Shown here piece by piece: positions 1 through 9,512 of a DNA stretch of 64,000 bases. The notes under the pieces are model-generated. The model saw nothing but the letters and a program-made list of their open reading frames with translations. It made no database searches and was not told the DNA's origin. Numbering within the stretch: position 1 is the stretch's first letter; every line of letters starts with the position of its first letter. Source of the DNA: Sphingobium sp. CR2-8 (GTDB lineage Bacteria; Pseudomonadota; Alphaproteobacteria; Sphingomonadales; Sphingomonadaceae); contig NZ_JAYKZY010000002.1 of the NCBI RefSeq assembly GCF_035818615.1, positions 1,366,501 through 1,430,500 of the forward strand, given 5' to 3'. The translations under genes were made by a program, and so were the position numbers.

Positions 1-1022
1 TGCAGCGGAATGCCGTAGAAGCCCGCGACGAAGATCGCCGCCAGCGCGGGATAGATGGAGGCGCAGCCGTCCATCTTGGTGGTGGACGCCAGGGGAATGG
101 CGAAGGCGGCATAGCCTTGCTCCACGCCCAGACGCTGGGTCACGGCTTCGGTAACGGGCAGGGTGCCGACCGAGGAGCGCGAGACGAAGCCAAGCTGGAT
201 CGCGGGCCAGGCCTTGGCGAAGAAGGGGCCGGGTTTCAGGCCATTGGCGATCAGCAGCGTCGGATAGACGACCAGCAGCACCAGCGCGAGGCCGAGATAG
301 ATGGCGGCGGTGAAGGTGCCGAGTTGCGCCAGCGCGCTCCAGCCATAGGTGGCGATCGCGGTGCCGATGAGGGCGGCCGAACCGATCGGGGTCAGGCGGA
401 TGACCCAGCCCAGGATGGCGCGCACGACCGCCAGCAGCGAGCGGACGAAGGAGAGGAAGGCGTCGGCCTTTTCCCCGACCTTCAAGGCAGCGAGGCCGAC
501 GGCGATCGAAATGACCAGCAGTTGCAGGATGTTGAAGCCGATGCTGGTGCTGGCCGATCCGTCCGTGACCTTGGTGCTGCCCGACAGCGCCAGGCTGTTG
601 GCGGGCACCAGGCCTTTGAGGAAATCGAGCCAGCCGCCCATGCTGTCGCTCTTGCCCATGGGGAGGGCCGCGCCTTGCAGGCCCGTGCCGGGCTGGACGA
701 TGACGCCGATGGTGATGCCGATGGCGACGGCGATCAGCGCGGTGATGGCGAACCAGAGCAAGGTCTGCCCGGCCAGCCGCGCCGCATTGTCGAGCGCGCG
801 CAGGTTGGCGATCGACGCGACGATGGCGGCGAAGACGAGCGGCGGCACGATCGCCTTCAACAGCGAGACGAAGATCGACCCGACCGTTTTGAGCGTGGTC
901 GCCAGCCAGTTGAGGTCGCCGTCCGGCCCTGCGCCGATCTGGCGTGCGACAAGGCCCAGCAACAGGCCCACGACCATGCCGGCCAATACCTGAAATCCGA
1001 AACTGCGATAGTTGATGGCCAT
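1..1022 (-). CDS. Dicarboxylate/amino acid:cation symporter (DAACS family), 3' end cut by window
   Basis: This is a secondary transporter of the inner membrane that moves dicarboxylates or acidic amino acids with Na+ or H+. The gene reads from 1022 leftwards and runs open to the window edge, so the C-terminus is missing; about 340 codons are present. The N-terminus MAINYRSFGFQVLAGMVVG enters a first membrane segment at once, and the visible C-terminal part contains the family-type sequence IPLASTTKMDGCAS, matching the substrate/cation-binding hairpin region of GltP/DctA-like proteins. I chose the ATG at 1022 because an AGGA lies about nine bases upstream; an ATG at 1031 is in frame but has the AGGA touching it. 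The substrate cannot be told from the sequence. Confidence 0.88.
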   Translation of the reverse strand, partial: MAINYRSFGFQVLAGMVVGLLLGLVARQIGAGPDGDLNWLATTLKTVGSIFVSLLKAIVPPLVFAAIVASIANLRALDNAARLAGQTLLWFAITALIAVAIGITIGVIVQPGTGLQGAALPMGKSDSMGGWLDFLKGLVPANSLALSGSTKVTDGSASTSIGFNILQLLVISIAVGLAALKVGEKADAFLSFVRSLLAVVRAILGWVIRLTPIGSAALIGTAIATYGWSALAQLGTFTAAIYLGLALVLLVVYPTLLIANGLKPGPFFAKAWPAIQLGFVSRSSVGTLPVTEAVTQRLGVEQGYAAFAIPLASTTKMDGCASIYPALAAIFVAGFYGIPL

Positions 1023-1215
1023 GGGCTTCATTCCTGTGGGGCGTGCCGCTACGCCATATGGGAACTGACGATCCGATTGCGCGCAAGCAATTCTTTAGGG
1101 GGATGCAACGCGGATAAGGTGGTCCTCTTTCCACGGCTTTGCCTGTTCGACGCATTGGCGCGCATAATCCACTATGCCACAGAAGCAGGCAAGGTTCATC
1201 AGGGAGTGCGGATTG

Positions 1216-2589
1216 ATGCAGCGGCGGCATTATGGATGGGGGATGATCGCGGCGATGCTGGCTCTGCCGCATGGCGCGATGGCCGCGGCCGACGCGGGGG
1301 TGGCGAAGGAAATCCTGATGCGCTCGGTCGCGTTCCGTACGGTCGAGGGAGCGGGGCAGGTGCCGGGACTTGCGGCCTATTATGCCGGGGTGCTCAAAGC
1401 CGCAGGCTTCGCCGATGCGGATGTCGTCGTCACGTCGATCGGCGAGACGGCAATGTTGACCGCGACGCTCAAGGGCAGCGATGCGGCGCTCAAACCCCTG
1501 TTGATGATCGGGCATATGGATGTGGTGGCGGCGAACCGTGCCGACTGGACCCGCGATCCCTTCGTGCCGGTAGAGGAGGGCGGCTATATTTTCGGCCGGG
1601 GCGCGGAGGATAATAAATATGATGTCGCGATGATGGTCGCGACCATGGCGCGGTGGCGCAAGGCGGGCTGGAAACCCCGCCGAACCGTCATCCTGGCTCT
1701 GTCGGGGGACGAGGAAACCGCGATGGCGACGACCAAGGCGCTGGCCGGGCGCTACAAGGACGCGGCGCTGGTGCTGAACGGCGATAGCGGCGGCGGGCTG
1801 CTGAATGACGAAGGGGAGCCGGTTCTCTACCAGGTGCAGGCGGGCGAGAAGACCTATGCCGATTTCGAGATCGGCTTTACCGACCCCGGCGGCCATTCGA
1901 GCGCGCCGACGCCGGGCAATCCCATCTATCGGCTGGCGAAGGCGATCGACGCGATCGCGGCCTATCAGTTTCCCCCGATGCGCAACGACCTGACGAAAGC
2001 GTCGCTTTTGCTGTCCGGCGACCGGATCGGCGGGGAGGTGGGGCAGGCGATGCGGCACTATGCGGAAACGGGCGACGGGGCGGCGGCGGCATTGCTGTCG
2101 TCGCGGCCGGAGTTTGTGGGGCAGGTGCGCACGACCTGCGTCGCGACCATGGCGCAGGCGGGCCATGCCTTGAACGCCCTGCCGCAAAGCGCGAAGGTGC
2201 AGGTGAATTGCCGCATCTTTCCCGGTGTCGCAATCGATGACGTCAAGGCGGAACTGACCAGGATCGTGGCGGACCCGGATGCGACCGTGACGACATTGGG
2301 CGATCCGCTGGCAAGCGACGCCTCCCCCTTGCGCGCCGACGTGATGAAGGCAGTGCGCGACGCGGTGACGGCGCGGGCGCCGGGGATCGCTGTGATGCCG
2401 GGCATGTCGGCAGGGGCCACCGACAGCGTCTATTTCCGGGCGCTGGGGGTGCCGAGCTACGGCGTGTCCAGCCTGTTCATGAAGGCGGGGGACGGGTTCG
2501 CCCATGGGCTGGACGAGCGGGTGCCGGTGGCGGGCATCGCGCAATCGCTGGAGCAATGGGACCGGGTGGTAAGGGCCTTGGCGAAGTAG
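1216..2589 (+). CDS. M20 family metallopeptidase, exported
   Basis: Predicted zinc peptidase of the M20 (ArgE/DapE/carboxypeptidase) family, 457 aa. The N-terminus (about residues 1-23, MQRRHYGWGMIAAMLALPHG then AMAA) looks like a signal peptide, so the enzyme is probably periplasmic. Metal-site motifs are GHMD at about 99-102, GRGAEDNK at 127-134 (the usual form is GRGAxDDK) and SGDEE at 163-167, with a C-terminal FAHGLDERV that supplies the last histidine. The start at 1216 is preferred over an upstream in-frame ATG at 1174 because AGGGAG sits eight bases before it and the signal peptide then begins cleanly. It stands alone, divergent from the symporter. The substrate is unknown; a dipeptidase role is a guess. 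Confidence 0.88.
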   Translation: MQRRHYGWGMIAAMLALPHGAMAAADAGVAKEILMRSVAFRTVEGAGQVPGLAAYYAGVLKAAGFADADVVVTSIGETAMLTATLKGSDAALKPLLMIGHMDVVAANRADWTRDPFVPVEEGGYIFGRGAEDNKYDVAMMVATMARWRKAGWKPRRTVILALSGDEETAMATTKALAGRYKDAALVLNGDSGGGLLNDEGEPVLYQVQAGEKTYADFEIGFTDPGGHSSAPTPGNPIYRLAKAIDAIAAYQFPPMRNDLTKASLLLSGDRIGGEVGQAMRHYAETGDGAAAALLSSRPEFVGQVRTTCVATMAQAGHALNALPQSAKVQVNCRIFPGVAIDDVKAELTRIVADPDATVTTLGDPLASDASPLRADVMKAVRDAVTARAPGIAVMPGMSAGATDSVYFRALGVPSYGVSSLFMKAGDGFAHGLDERVPVAGIAQSLEQWDRVVRALAK

Positions 2590-2604
2590 GGCCTGTCCCT
2601 GAAC

Positions 2605-2682
2605 CCGTTCGGTTCGAGCCTGTCGAGAATTGTTCTCGACGGACGTTTCTCGACTTTGCTCGAAGCTGCTCGAACCGAACGG
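2605..2682. repeat. Imperfect intergenic palindrome, CCGTTCGGTTCGAG family
   Basis: The left arm CCGTTCGGTTCGAGCC and the right arm GCTCGAACCGAACGG are inverted copies flanking a variable centre rich in CTCGA. The same core recurs at 13948, 42773, 43622, 43951 and 44477 in this window. It lies between the convergent M20 peptidase and leuA genes, where the RNA hairpin could help end transcription from both sides. Confidence 0.85.
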
Positions 2683-2701
2683 CTGTCAGGAGGAAGGGGG
2701 A

Positions 2702-4375
2702 TTAACCCCTGGCCGCGATCCCGTTCGCGGCGGACAGCACGGCCTGGACCGAAGCCGTCGCCACGTCCGCGTCGGTGCCCACGCCAAAGACGGTGCGGCC
2801 ATCAGGCGTGCGGCATTCAACATAGGCGGCGGCGTTCACGTCGCTGCCCGCGCCGATCGCATGTTCGCTATAGTCGGCGATCTCCAGCTGCACGCCGAAT
2901 TCGTCGCGCAGCGCGGCCAGTACCGAGGAGAGCAGGCCGTTGCCGCGCCCGGAGATCGAGCGCTCCGCGCCGTCATGGACGATCTTGCCGGTGAAGATGC
3001 GGTCGCCCGCGACGCCGCTCTCATGATAGTCGACCAGGCTATAGGCCTGCTCGCCCCTCAGGCGGTAATGGTCCTGGAAGGCGCTCCAGATATCGGCGGC
3101 GTTGAGTTCGCGGCTGCTTTCGTCGGCAAAGGCCTGCACCACCTTGGAAAATTCTGCCTGCATCCGCTTGGGCATCTTGTAGCCCTTGTCCTGTTGCAAC
3201 ACCCAGGCGACGCCACCCTTGCCCGATTGCGAATTGACGCGGATCACCGCTTCATAGTCGCGGCCCAGATCCTTGGGATCGATCGGCAGATAGGGCACGT
3301 CCCAGATCAGGTCGTTGCGCGCTTCCTGTGCGGCGAAGCCCTTCTTGATCGCGTCCTGATGGCTGCCGGAGAAGGCCGTGAACACCAGTTCCCCGGCATA
3401 GGGATGGCGCGGGTGGACGGGCAGCTGGTTGCAATATTCGACGGTCTGGATGACTTCGTCGATGTCGCTGAAGTCCAGCAGCGGGTTGATGCCCTGCGTG
3501 TACATGTTGAGCGCCACGGTCACCAGATCGCAATTGCCGGTCCGTTCGCCATTGCCGAACAGGCAGCCTTCGACGCGGTCCGCGCCCGCCATCAGGCCCA
3601 GCTCGGCCGCCGCGACGCCGGTGCCCCGGTCATTATGCGGATGCAGCGAGATGACGACGCTGTCGCGCTTGGAAATGTTGCGGCACATCCATTCGATCTG
3701 GTCGGCATAGATGTTGGGCGTGGCGCATTCGACCGTCGCGGGCAGGTTCAGGATCAGCGGCCGGTCGGGCGTGGGCTGGAGGATATCCATCACCGCCTCG
3801 CAACATTCCAGGCTGAAATCCAGCTCGGCCGTGGAGAAGGTTTCGGGCGAATATTCGAAATGCCAGTCGGTGTCGGGCTGGGCCGCCGCATTGTCGCGCA
3901 GCAGCTTGGCGGCGTTGACGGCGATCTCCTTGATCTCCGGGCGGCTCATCTGGAACACGATGTTGCGCCAGGCGGGCGACACGGCGTTGTAGACATGGAC
4001 GATCGCCCTGGGCGCGCCGCGCAGCGATTCGAAGGTGGTGGCGATCAGGTCGGCGCGCGCCTGCGTCAGCACCTGGACGATCACGTCGTCGGGGATCGCG
4101 CCGTCGCGGACGAGGCCTGAAATGAAGTCGAACTCGGTCGCGCCTGCGGCCGGGAAACCGATCTCGATTTCCTTGACGCCGACCTTAAGGAGCAGGTCGA
4201 AGAAGCGGCGCTTCTTTTCCGCATTCATGGGATCGATCAGCGACTGGTTGCCGTCGCGCATGTCGGTCGACAGCCAGCGCGGTGGCGCGGTGATGACCTG
4301 GGCAGGCCATTGGCGATTGGGCAGGTCCACCTGCGGAAAGGCGCGGTATTTCTGGGAAGGATCGGTCAGCATCAT
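2702..4375 (-). CDS. leuA: 2-isopropylmalate synthase
   Basis: Catalyses the first committed step of leucine synthesis, condensing acetyl-CoA with 2-oxoisovalerate. The 557-aa length and the opening ([13 protein letters not shown], then [20 protein letters not shown]) fit the longer type 2 LeuA family. The TIM-barrel metal site is visible as [11 protein letters not shown] near residue 40 and [11 protein letters not shown] in the middle, and the C-terminal 130 residues form the leucine-binding regulatory domain. No strong ribosome site precedes the ATG; a second ATG follows directly, so the start may be one codon later. It is preceded by a leucine-rich leader peptide and alternative stem-loops (see 4400-4519). 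It is transcribed away from yceI and the ilv genes on the same strand, with a terminator between. Confidence 0.96.
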   Translation of the reverse strand: MMLTDPSQKYRAFPQVDLPNRQWPAQVITAPPRWLSTDMRDGNQSLIDPMNAEKKRRFFDLLLKVGVKEIEIGFPAAGATEFDFISGLVRDGAIPDDVIVQVLTQARADLIATTFESLRGAPRAIVHVYNAVSPAWRNIVFQMSRPEIKEIAVNAAKLLRDNAAAQPDTDWHFEYSPETFSTAELDFSLECCEAVMDILQPTPDRPLILNLPATVECATPNIYADQIEWMCRNISKRDSVVISLHPHNDRGTGVAAAELGLMAGADRVEGCLFGNGERTGNCDLVTVALNMYTQGINPLLDFSDIDEVIQTVEYCNQLPVHPRHPYAGELVFTAFSGSHQDAIKKGFAAQEARNDLIWDVPYLPIDPKDLGRDYEAVIRVNSQSGKGGVAWVLQQDKGYKMPKRMQAEFSKVVQAFADESSRELNAADIWSAFQDHYRLRGEQAYSLVDYHESGVAGDRIFTGKIVHDGAERSISGRGNGLLSSVLAALRDEFGVQLEIADYSEHAIGAGSDVNAAAYVECRTPDGRTVFGVGTDADVATASVQAVLSAANGIAARG

Positions 4376-4399
4376 GGGATCAAACTACTTCTTGGCGGT

Positions 4400-4519
4400 C
4401 GAAAAGCGCAGGCGCTTTTCGATATACGACTTGACTATGATGAATGCCCTTAGGCGGATCGACGCTGCCCTTAGCCGGACGGCAGCACAAAAGCCACGCC
4501 TAAGGGCGTGTAAGTCGTA
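4400..4519 (-). promoter_or_regulatory. Putative leu attenuator: alternative stem-loops between leader peptide and leuA
   Basis: Seen directly: segment 4497-4507 (at the leader stop codon) is fully complementary over 11 bases to 4446-4456, and 4512-4519 (inside the leader ORF) is fully complementary over 8 bases to 4425-4432. A middle segment, 4464-4474, carries CTAAGGGC and can instead pair with the first segment or, through its GGCAGC end, with 4481-4486. A last hairpin at 4400-4421 has two 10-base arms (CGAAAAGCGC and its complement), but no T-run follows it, only four Ts inside the 3' arm. Mutually exclusive pairings tied to ribosome position are the hallmark of leader-peptide attenuation. 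Whether the last hairpin ends transcription or blocks translation is inference. Confidence 0.68.
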
Positions 4520-4547
4520 GCAGGGTAAGAAGCGTGACGCGCTGCAT
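4500..4547 (-). CDS. leuL: leu leader peptide
   Basis: A 15-codon ORF reads MQRVTLLTLLRLTRP and stops with TAG. Five of the 15 residues are leucine (positions 6, 7, 9, 10, 12). The codons include three CTT and one CTA, which are rare in this GC-rich genome, so the ORF would be sensitive to charged tRNA-Leu levels. It lies about 125 bases upstream of leuA on the same strand, and its stop codon falls in the first arm of the alternative stems. No clear ribosome site is seen. The match to the classical LeuL design is close, but no expression evidence is available. Confidence 0.72.
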   Translation of the reverse strand: MQRVTLLTLLRLTRP

Positions 4548-4565
4548 GATGGAACGGGCCTTAAC

Positions 4566-4599
4566 GCAAAACGGGGCCGACATGCAAGTCGGCCCCGTT
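4566..4599 (-). terminator. Rho-independent terminator after yceI
   Basis: A perfect 12-bp stem (AACGGGGCCGAC and its complement) with a six-base loop is followed on the minus strand by TTTTGCG. It sits just past the yceI stop codon and before the leu leader, so it separates the two transcripts. It could also work on the plus strand (CTTT follows). Confidence 0.82.
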
Positions 4600-4627
4600 C
4601 TTTGATGCAATATGTCGTGCGGTCGGC

Positions 4628-5251
4628 TTACTGCTTTTCGAAACCGGCGATGATCTTGAGTTCGATCGCATCGCCCACGACGGGCACGCCATAGCCCATG
4701 CCGAATTCGCTGCGCTTGATCGTGCCGGTGGCGACGAAGCCGACATTTTCCTTCTTGCTCATCGGCTGCACGCCCGCGCCGTAAAATTCGGCGTCCAGCG
4801 TGACCGGCTTGGTCACGCCCTTGATGGTCAGGTTGCCGGTGATGGCCGCACCGCTGGCGCCTTCCGGCTTCACGCTGGTGGACACGAAGGTCGCGGTCGG
4901 GAATTTGGCGGCGTCGAAGAAGTCGGGCTTCATCAGATGCTCGTCCAGCTTCGCCACGCCGGTGCGCAGATTGGCGATGGTGAAGGTGACCGATACCTTC
5001 GATGCGGCGGGGTTCGCCTTGTCCAGGGTCAGCGTGCCGGTCGGCTCGGCGATCGTGCCCGCATTATTGGTGAAGCCCATATGGTCCCAGGCGAAGACGA
5101 CCTGGGTATGGCCGCCATCGACCTTGTAGGTGCCGCCGGTGACTTTCGCGATGTCCTTCGTGCCGGGTGCGCTGGTGGGCATCTGGGCGACGACGACGGT
5201 GCCGCCAGCGATCGCGATGAGGGCGGCGGCGGGGATGAGAAACTTCTTCAT
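4628..5251 (-). CDS. YceI family periplasmic lipid-binding-type protein
   Basis: A 207-aa exported protein of the YceI/polyisoprenoid-binding fold. The signal peptide MKKFLIPAAALIAIAGG occupies about residues 1-23. The mature part shows family features: GTYKVDGGHTQVVFAWDHMGFTN near the start, the DAAKFPTATFVS strand in the middle and NLTIKGVTKPVTLDAEF later, consistent with a lipocalin-like barrel. The start at 5251 has GGAGAG about eight bases upstream; an in-frame ATG at 5278 gives an unlikely leader. The ligand is not predictable. It is a single-gene unit with a terminator directly downstream. Confidence 0.9.
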   Translation of the reverse strand: MKKFLIPAAALIAIAGGTVVVAQMPTSAPGTKDIAKVTGGTYKVDGGHTQVVFAWDHMGFTNNAGTIAEPTGTLTLDKANPAASKVSVTFTIANLRTGVAKLDEHLMKPDFFDAAKFPTATFVSTSVKPEGASGAAITGNLTIKGVTKPVTLDAEFYGAGVQPMSKKENVGFVATGTIKRSEFGMGYGVPVVGDAIELKIIAGFEKQ

Positions 5252-5403
5252 AGGACAGACTCTCCGTAAAACGCTCAAGGGGCGCAGCTTGAATAAGCTA
5301 CGCCCCTCGATTGCGCCAGAGCCGTAAGCGGAAACGGATCGTTCCCGCTAAAGCCCCTCTCTCAAACTACTATCGCATATGAAACGCATAGCTTATCCCA
5401 CGT

Positions 5404-5493
5404 CGTCGTGCCGAACTTGTTTCAGCATCCATTTTTCGTCACAGACGGCGGCTTTTGGGGCGCGATGGATCCTGAAACACGTTCAGGATGACG
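5404..5493. repeat. Intergenic inverted repeat (AACTTGTTTCAGCATCCAT family) in the yceI-ilvC gap
   Basis: The gap 5252-5557 holds no gene. It contains this element, whose arms GAACTTGTTTCAGCATCCAT and ATGGATCCTGAAAC...GTTCAGGATGAC are inverted copies; the same family recurs at 50954-51042. A second small inverted repeat (AGGGGCG...CGCCCCT) lies at about 5279-5309, upstream of yceI, and has no T-run. Nothing else was recognised in the gap. Confidence 0.8.
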
Positions 5494-5557
5494 TTGAAGA
5501 GATAGTAAAAAATCAAATGCGATTGCCCTTCTTTTTCAAGGAAGGGGTGAAGAAGGG

Positions 5558-6766
<1,209 letters not shown>

Positions 6767-6772
6767 AAATGC

Positions 6773-7288
6773 TTAGTTCGCTTCCTTGCCCCGGATCAGG
6801 CCGACCACGCCGGTGCGGCCGACTTCGACCAGGCCGATCTGGCGCATCAGGCCCACGAAATTGTCGATCTTCTCGGTCGTGCCGGTGATTTCGAAGATGA
6901 AGCTTTCGATCGTCGTGTCGACCACCTTGGCGCGGAATACGTCCGCCAGGCGGAGCGCCTCGATCCGGTCTTCACCGATGCCCGCGACCTTCACCAGCGC
7001 CAGTTCGCGCTCCACGAAGGGGCCGGCCTCGGTCAGGTCGGTGACCTTGTGCACCGGCACCAGCCGGTCGAGCTGCGCGATGATCTGGTCGATCACCTTG
7101 GGCGGACCGTTGGTGACGATGGTGATGCGGCTGACGCCATGATCCTGCGTGATGTCCGCCACGGTCAGGCTGTCGATATTATAGCCGCGCGCGGTGAACA
7201 GGCCCGCGATCCGCGCCAATATGCCCGCCTCGTTCGACACGGTCAGCGACAGGACGTGCCGCTGGCTGAGTTCTTCCTGAATATGCAT
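6773..7288 (-). CDS. ilvN: Acetolactate synthase small (regulatory) subunit
   Basis: Regulatory subunit that gives valine feedback control to acetolactate synthase. The 171-aa protein has an N-terminal ACT domain (VLSLTVSNEAGILARIAGLF, about residues 13-32, and GYNIDSLTVADI after it) and the usual C-terminal domain ending TGVVGLIRGKEAN. Its ATG shares one base with the TGA stop of the 119-aa gene upstream (TGATG), so translation is probably coupled. GGAAG lies about nine bases before the start. The order is ilvB, unknown gene, ilvN, then ilvC. Confidence 0.96.
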   Translation of the reverse strand: MHIQEELSQRHVLSLTVSNEAGILARIAGLFTARGYNIDSLTVADITQDHGVSRITIVTNGPPKVIDQIIAQLDRLVPVHKVTDLTEAGPFVERELALVKVAGIGEDRIEALRLADVFRAKVVDTTIESFIFEITGTTEKIDNFVGLMRQIGLVEVGRTGVVGLIRGKEAN

Positions 7289-7647
7289 CAGATGCTGCTT
7301 CCGTTATCCGTATCTGCGCGCCCGTCCCTATCGTCATGGCGCTGCGAAATCATGGCGGTAAAGGCATAGTGCCAGCCGCCGTCCTGGGCGTGGGCCACGC
7401 GCACGGGCAGGCCCGTCACCGTGTCGAACACCCGGGCAAGATGTTCGCCGACATAGCGGGGGCCGAGCAGCAATGTGCCGATATGCCGCCCGTTAAAGTC
7501 GAACCCATGGTCCAGATGCACTTCCCATTCCTCATTGTCCGGGTCGGCATGGTCTATGGTCCAGCCGGTCAGCTCGGCGCTGCCCGCATTCCTCTCGAAA
7601 TCCCACGGCTCCGTCACATGGATGCGGAGCTTGAGATGCTGCGTCAC
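7288..7647 (-). CDS. Conserved-looking hypothetical protein between ilvB and ilvN
   Basis: A 119-aa acidic, aromatic-rich protein of unknown function. It starts with GTG ten bases after the ilvB stop and ends in a TGATG overlap with ilvN, so it is embedded in the acetolactate synthase operon. The sequence begins MTQHLKLRIHVTEPWDFE and contains WTIDHADPDNEEWEVHLDHG, HIGTLLLGPRYVGEHLARVF and VRVAHAQDGGWHYAFTAMIS, which read like a small alpha/beta or beta-rich soluble domain. There is no signal peptide, membrane segment or recognisable catalytic motif. Base composition is like its neighbours, so recent transfer is unlikely. I do not recognise the family. Confidence 0.82.
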   Translation of the reverse strand: MTQHLKLRIHVTEPWDFERNAGSAELTGWTIDHADPDNEEWEVHLDHGFDFNGRHIGTLLLGPRYVGEHLARVFDTVTGLPVRVAHAQDGGWHYAFTAMISQRHDDRDGRADTDNGSSI

Positions 7648-7657
7648 AGGACGGCCA

Positions 7658-9409
7658 TCATACGAGCGCCTTGGCTTCGTCCGACATCACGCCTGCGATC
7701 TGGTTGGGATCGAGCATCATGTCGGTATGGGCCGCGCCCGACGGGATCATCGGGAAGCAGTTGGACAGTTTCGCGACGCGGCAGTCCACGATGACCGGTC
7801 CGTCGGTGTCCAGCATCTGCTGGATGCCGGCTTCCAGATCCGCAGGTTCCTCGATCCGGATGCCCGTCCAGCCATAGGCTTCGCCCAGTTTCACGAAATC
7901 GGGCAGGCTGTCGGAATAGCTGTTGGAATAGCGGCTTTCATAGGTCAGTTCCTGCCACTGGCGGACCATGCCCATATATTCATTGTTCAGGATGAAGATC
8001 TTGACCGGCAGGCGATACTGGCTGGCCGTCCCCATTTCCTGGATATTCATCTGGATCGACGCGTCGCCCGCGATGCAGATGGTGATGCTGTCGGGATTGC
8101 CCATCTGTGCGCCGATGGCGGCCGGGAAGCCATAGCCCATGGTGCCAAGGCCGCCCGACGTCAGCCATTTGTTGGGCGCGTCGAAGCCGAAATGCTGCGC
8201 CGCCCACATCTGGTGCTGGCCCACTTCGGTGGTGATGATGACATCCTTGCCGGTCGCCTTCGTCGCCGCATAAAGGTCCGCGATCGCGCGCTGGGGCATG
8301 ATCTCGACACCGTTTTCGGCATAGTCCAGGCTCTTGCGCGCGCGCCACCCTTCCATCCGCGACCACCAGTCGGTCAGGTCGACCTTCTGGTGATTGCGCT
8401 GCTTCCACAGAGCAATCATGTCGTCCAGCGCGCTGGCGATGTCGGCGACGACGGGCACGTCGACATCCACGATCTTGTTGATCGAGCTGCGATCGATATC
8501 GATGTGGATCTTGCGGCTGTTGGGCGCGAAGGCGTCGAGCCGGCCGGTGACGCGATCGTCGAAACGCGCGCCGACGCACAGGATCAGGTCCGCCTGGTTC
8601 ATCGCCCAATTGGCTTCATAGGTGCCGTGCATGCCCAGCATGCCCAGCCACTGGTCGGACGATGCAGGGAAGGCGCCCAGGCCCATCAGGGTCGAGGTGA
8701 CGGGCGCGCCAGTCAGCGCCGCCAGTTCGCGCAGCAAGGCGCTCGCCTGCGGGCCGGAGTTGATGACGCCGCCGCCGGTATAGAGGATCGGGCGCTCGGC
8801 CGCGGCCAGCATCTCGACCGCCGCGTCGATCGCGCTCGCGTCCGCCTTCGTCTGCGGATGATAGCTGGCGTGGACCTTGAGTTCCGGCTTGGCATAGGGC
8901 GCGGTCGCGATCTGGACATTCTTGGGAATGTCGATGACGACCGGGCCGGGACGGCCGGTGGTGGCGATGTGGAACGCTTCATGCACGACCTCGGCCAGGC
9001 GGCCGGGGGTCTTCACCAGATAATTATGCTTGGTGCAGTGGCGCGTGATGCCGATCGTGTCCGCTTCCTGGAACGCGTCGGTGCCAATCAGTTGCGTGGG
9101 CACCTGGCCCGTGATGACGACCATGGGGATCGAATCGAGCAAGGCGTCGGTGATGCCGGTGACGGCATTGGTCGCGCCCGGACCGGACGTGACCAGCACG
9201 ACGCCGGGCTTGCCGGTCGAGCGGGCATAGCCCTCCGCCATGTGGGTCGCGCCCTGTTCGTGGCGGACCAGCACGTGGCGGATCGTGGGATGATTGTAGA
9301 GCGCGTCATAGATCGGCAGCACCGCGCCGCCGGGATAGCCGAACACGACCTCGACCCCGAGATCCATCAGGCATTCGACCAATATGTCCGCGCCGCTCTT
9401 TTCGGCCAC
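7658..9409 (-). CDS. ilvB: Acetolactate synthase large (catalytic) subunit
   Basis: Thiamine-diphosphate enzyme that makes acetolactate or acetohydroxybutyrate from pyruvate. The 583-aa length is standard. The ThDP glutamate is in VRHEQGATHMAEGYARSTGK (about residue 50), followed by GPGATNAVTGITDALLDSIP. The C-terminal ThDP/Mg motif is GDASIQMNIQEMGTASQYRL with EYMGMVRQWQELTY. The start is GTG at 9409 with AAGGA about nine bases upstream. It is first in the ilvB-orf-ilvN unit, about 100 bases after miaA on the same strand, with its own candidate promoter at 9480-9508. Confidence 0.97.
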   Translation of the reverse strand: MAEKSGADILVECLMDLGVEVVFGYPGGAVLPIYDALYNHPTIRHVLVRHEQGATHMAEGYARSTGKPGVVLVTSGPGATNAVTGITDALLDSIPMVVITGQVPTQLIGTDAFQEADTIGITRHCTKHNYLVKTPGRLAEVVHEAFHIATTGRPGPVVIDIPKNVQIATAPYAKPELKVHASYHPQTKADASAIDAAVEMLAAAERPILYTGGGVINSGPQASALLRELAALTGAPVTSTLMGLGAFPASSDQWLGMLGMHGTYEANWAMNQADLILCVGARFDDRVTGRLDAFAPNSRKIHIDIDRSSINKIVDVDVPVVADIASALDDMIALWKQRNHQKVDLTDWWSRMEGWRARKSLDYAENGVEIMPQRAIADLYAATKATGKDVIITTEVGQHQMWAAQHFGFDAPNKWLTSGGLGTMGYGFPAAIGAQMGNPDSITICIAGDASIQMNIQEMGTASQYRLPVKIFILNNEYMGMVRQWQELTYESRYSNSYSDSLPDFVKLGEAYGWTGIRIEEPADLEAGIQQMLDTDGPVIVDCRVAKLSNCFPMIPSGAAHTDMMLDPNQIAGVMSDEAKALV

Positions 9410-9479
9410 GATAAAATCCTTCTTTCATGATGCAGGGCACGTCCTTTGCGACAGCGCACCTGCGATAGCAAGGTGGCAG

Positions 9480-9508
9480 CCTCTAGAGGACATAAAATGA
9501 CTGGTCAA
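9480..9508 (-). promoter_or_regulatory. Candidate sigma70-type promoter for the ilvB operon
   Basis: On the minus strand TTGACC (9503-9508) is followed after 17 bases by TAGAGG (9480-9485). The -35 box is good and the -10 box is poor. It lies in the miaA-ilvB gap and would start transcription about 65 bases before the ilvB GTG. Confidence 0.4.
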
Positions 9509-9512
9509 CCCA

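Noticed and set aside
9425..9493. A 22-codon ORF before ilvB that might be an attenuator leader
   Set aside because: It has only two leucines and one isoleucine and no run of branched-chain codons, and no alternative stems like those upstream of leuA were seen.
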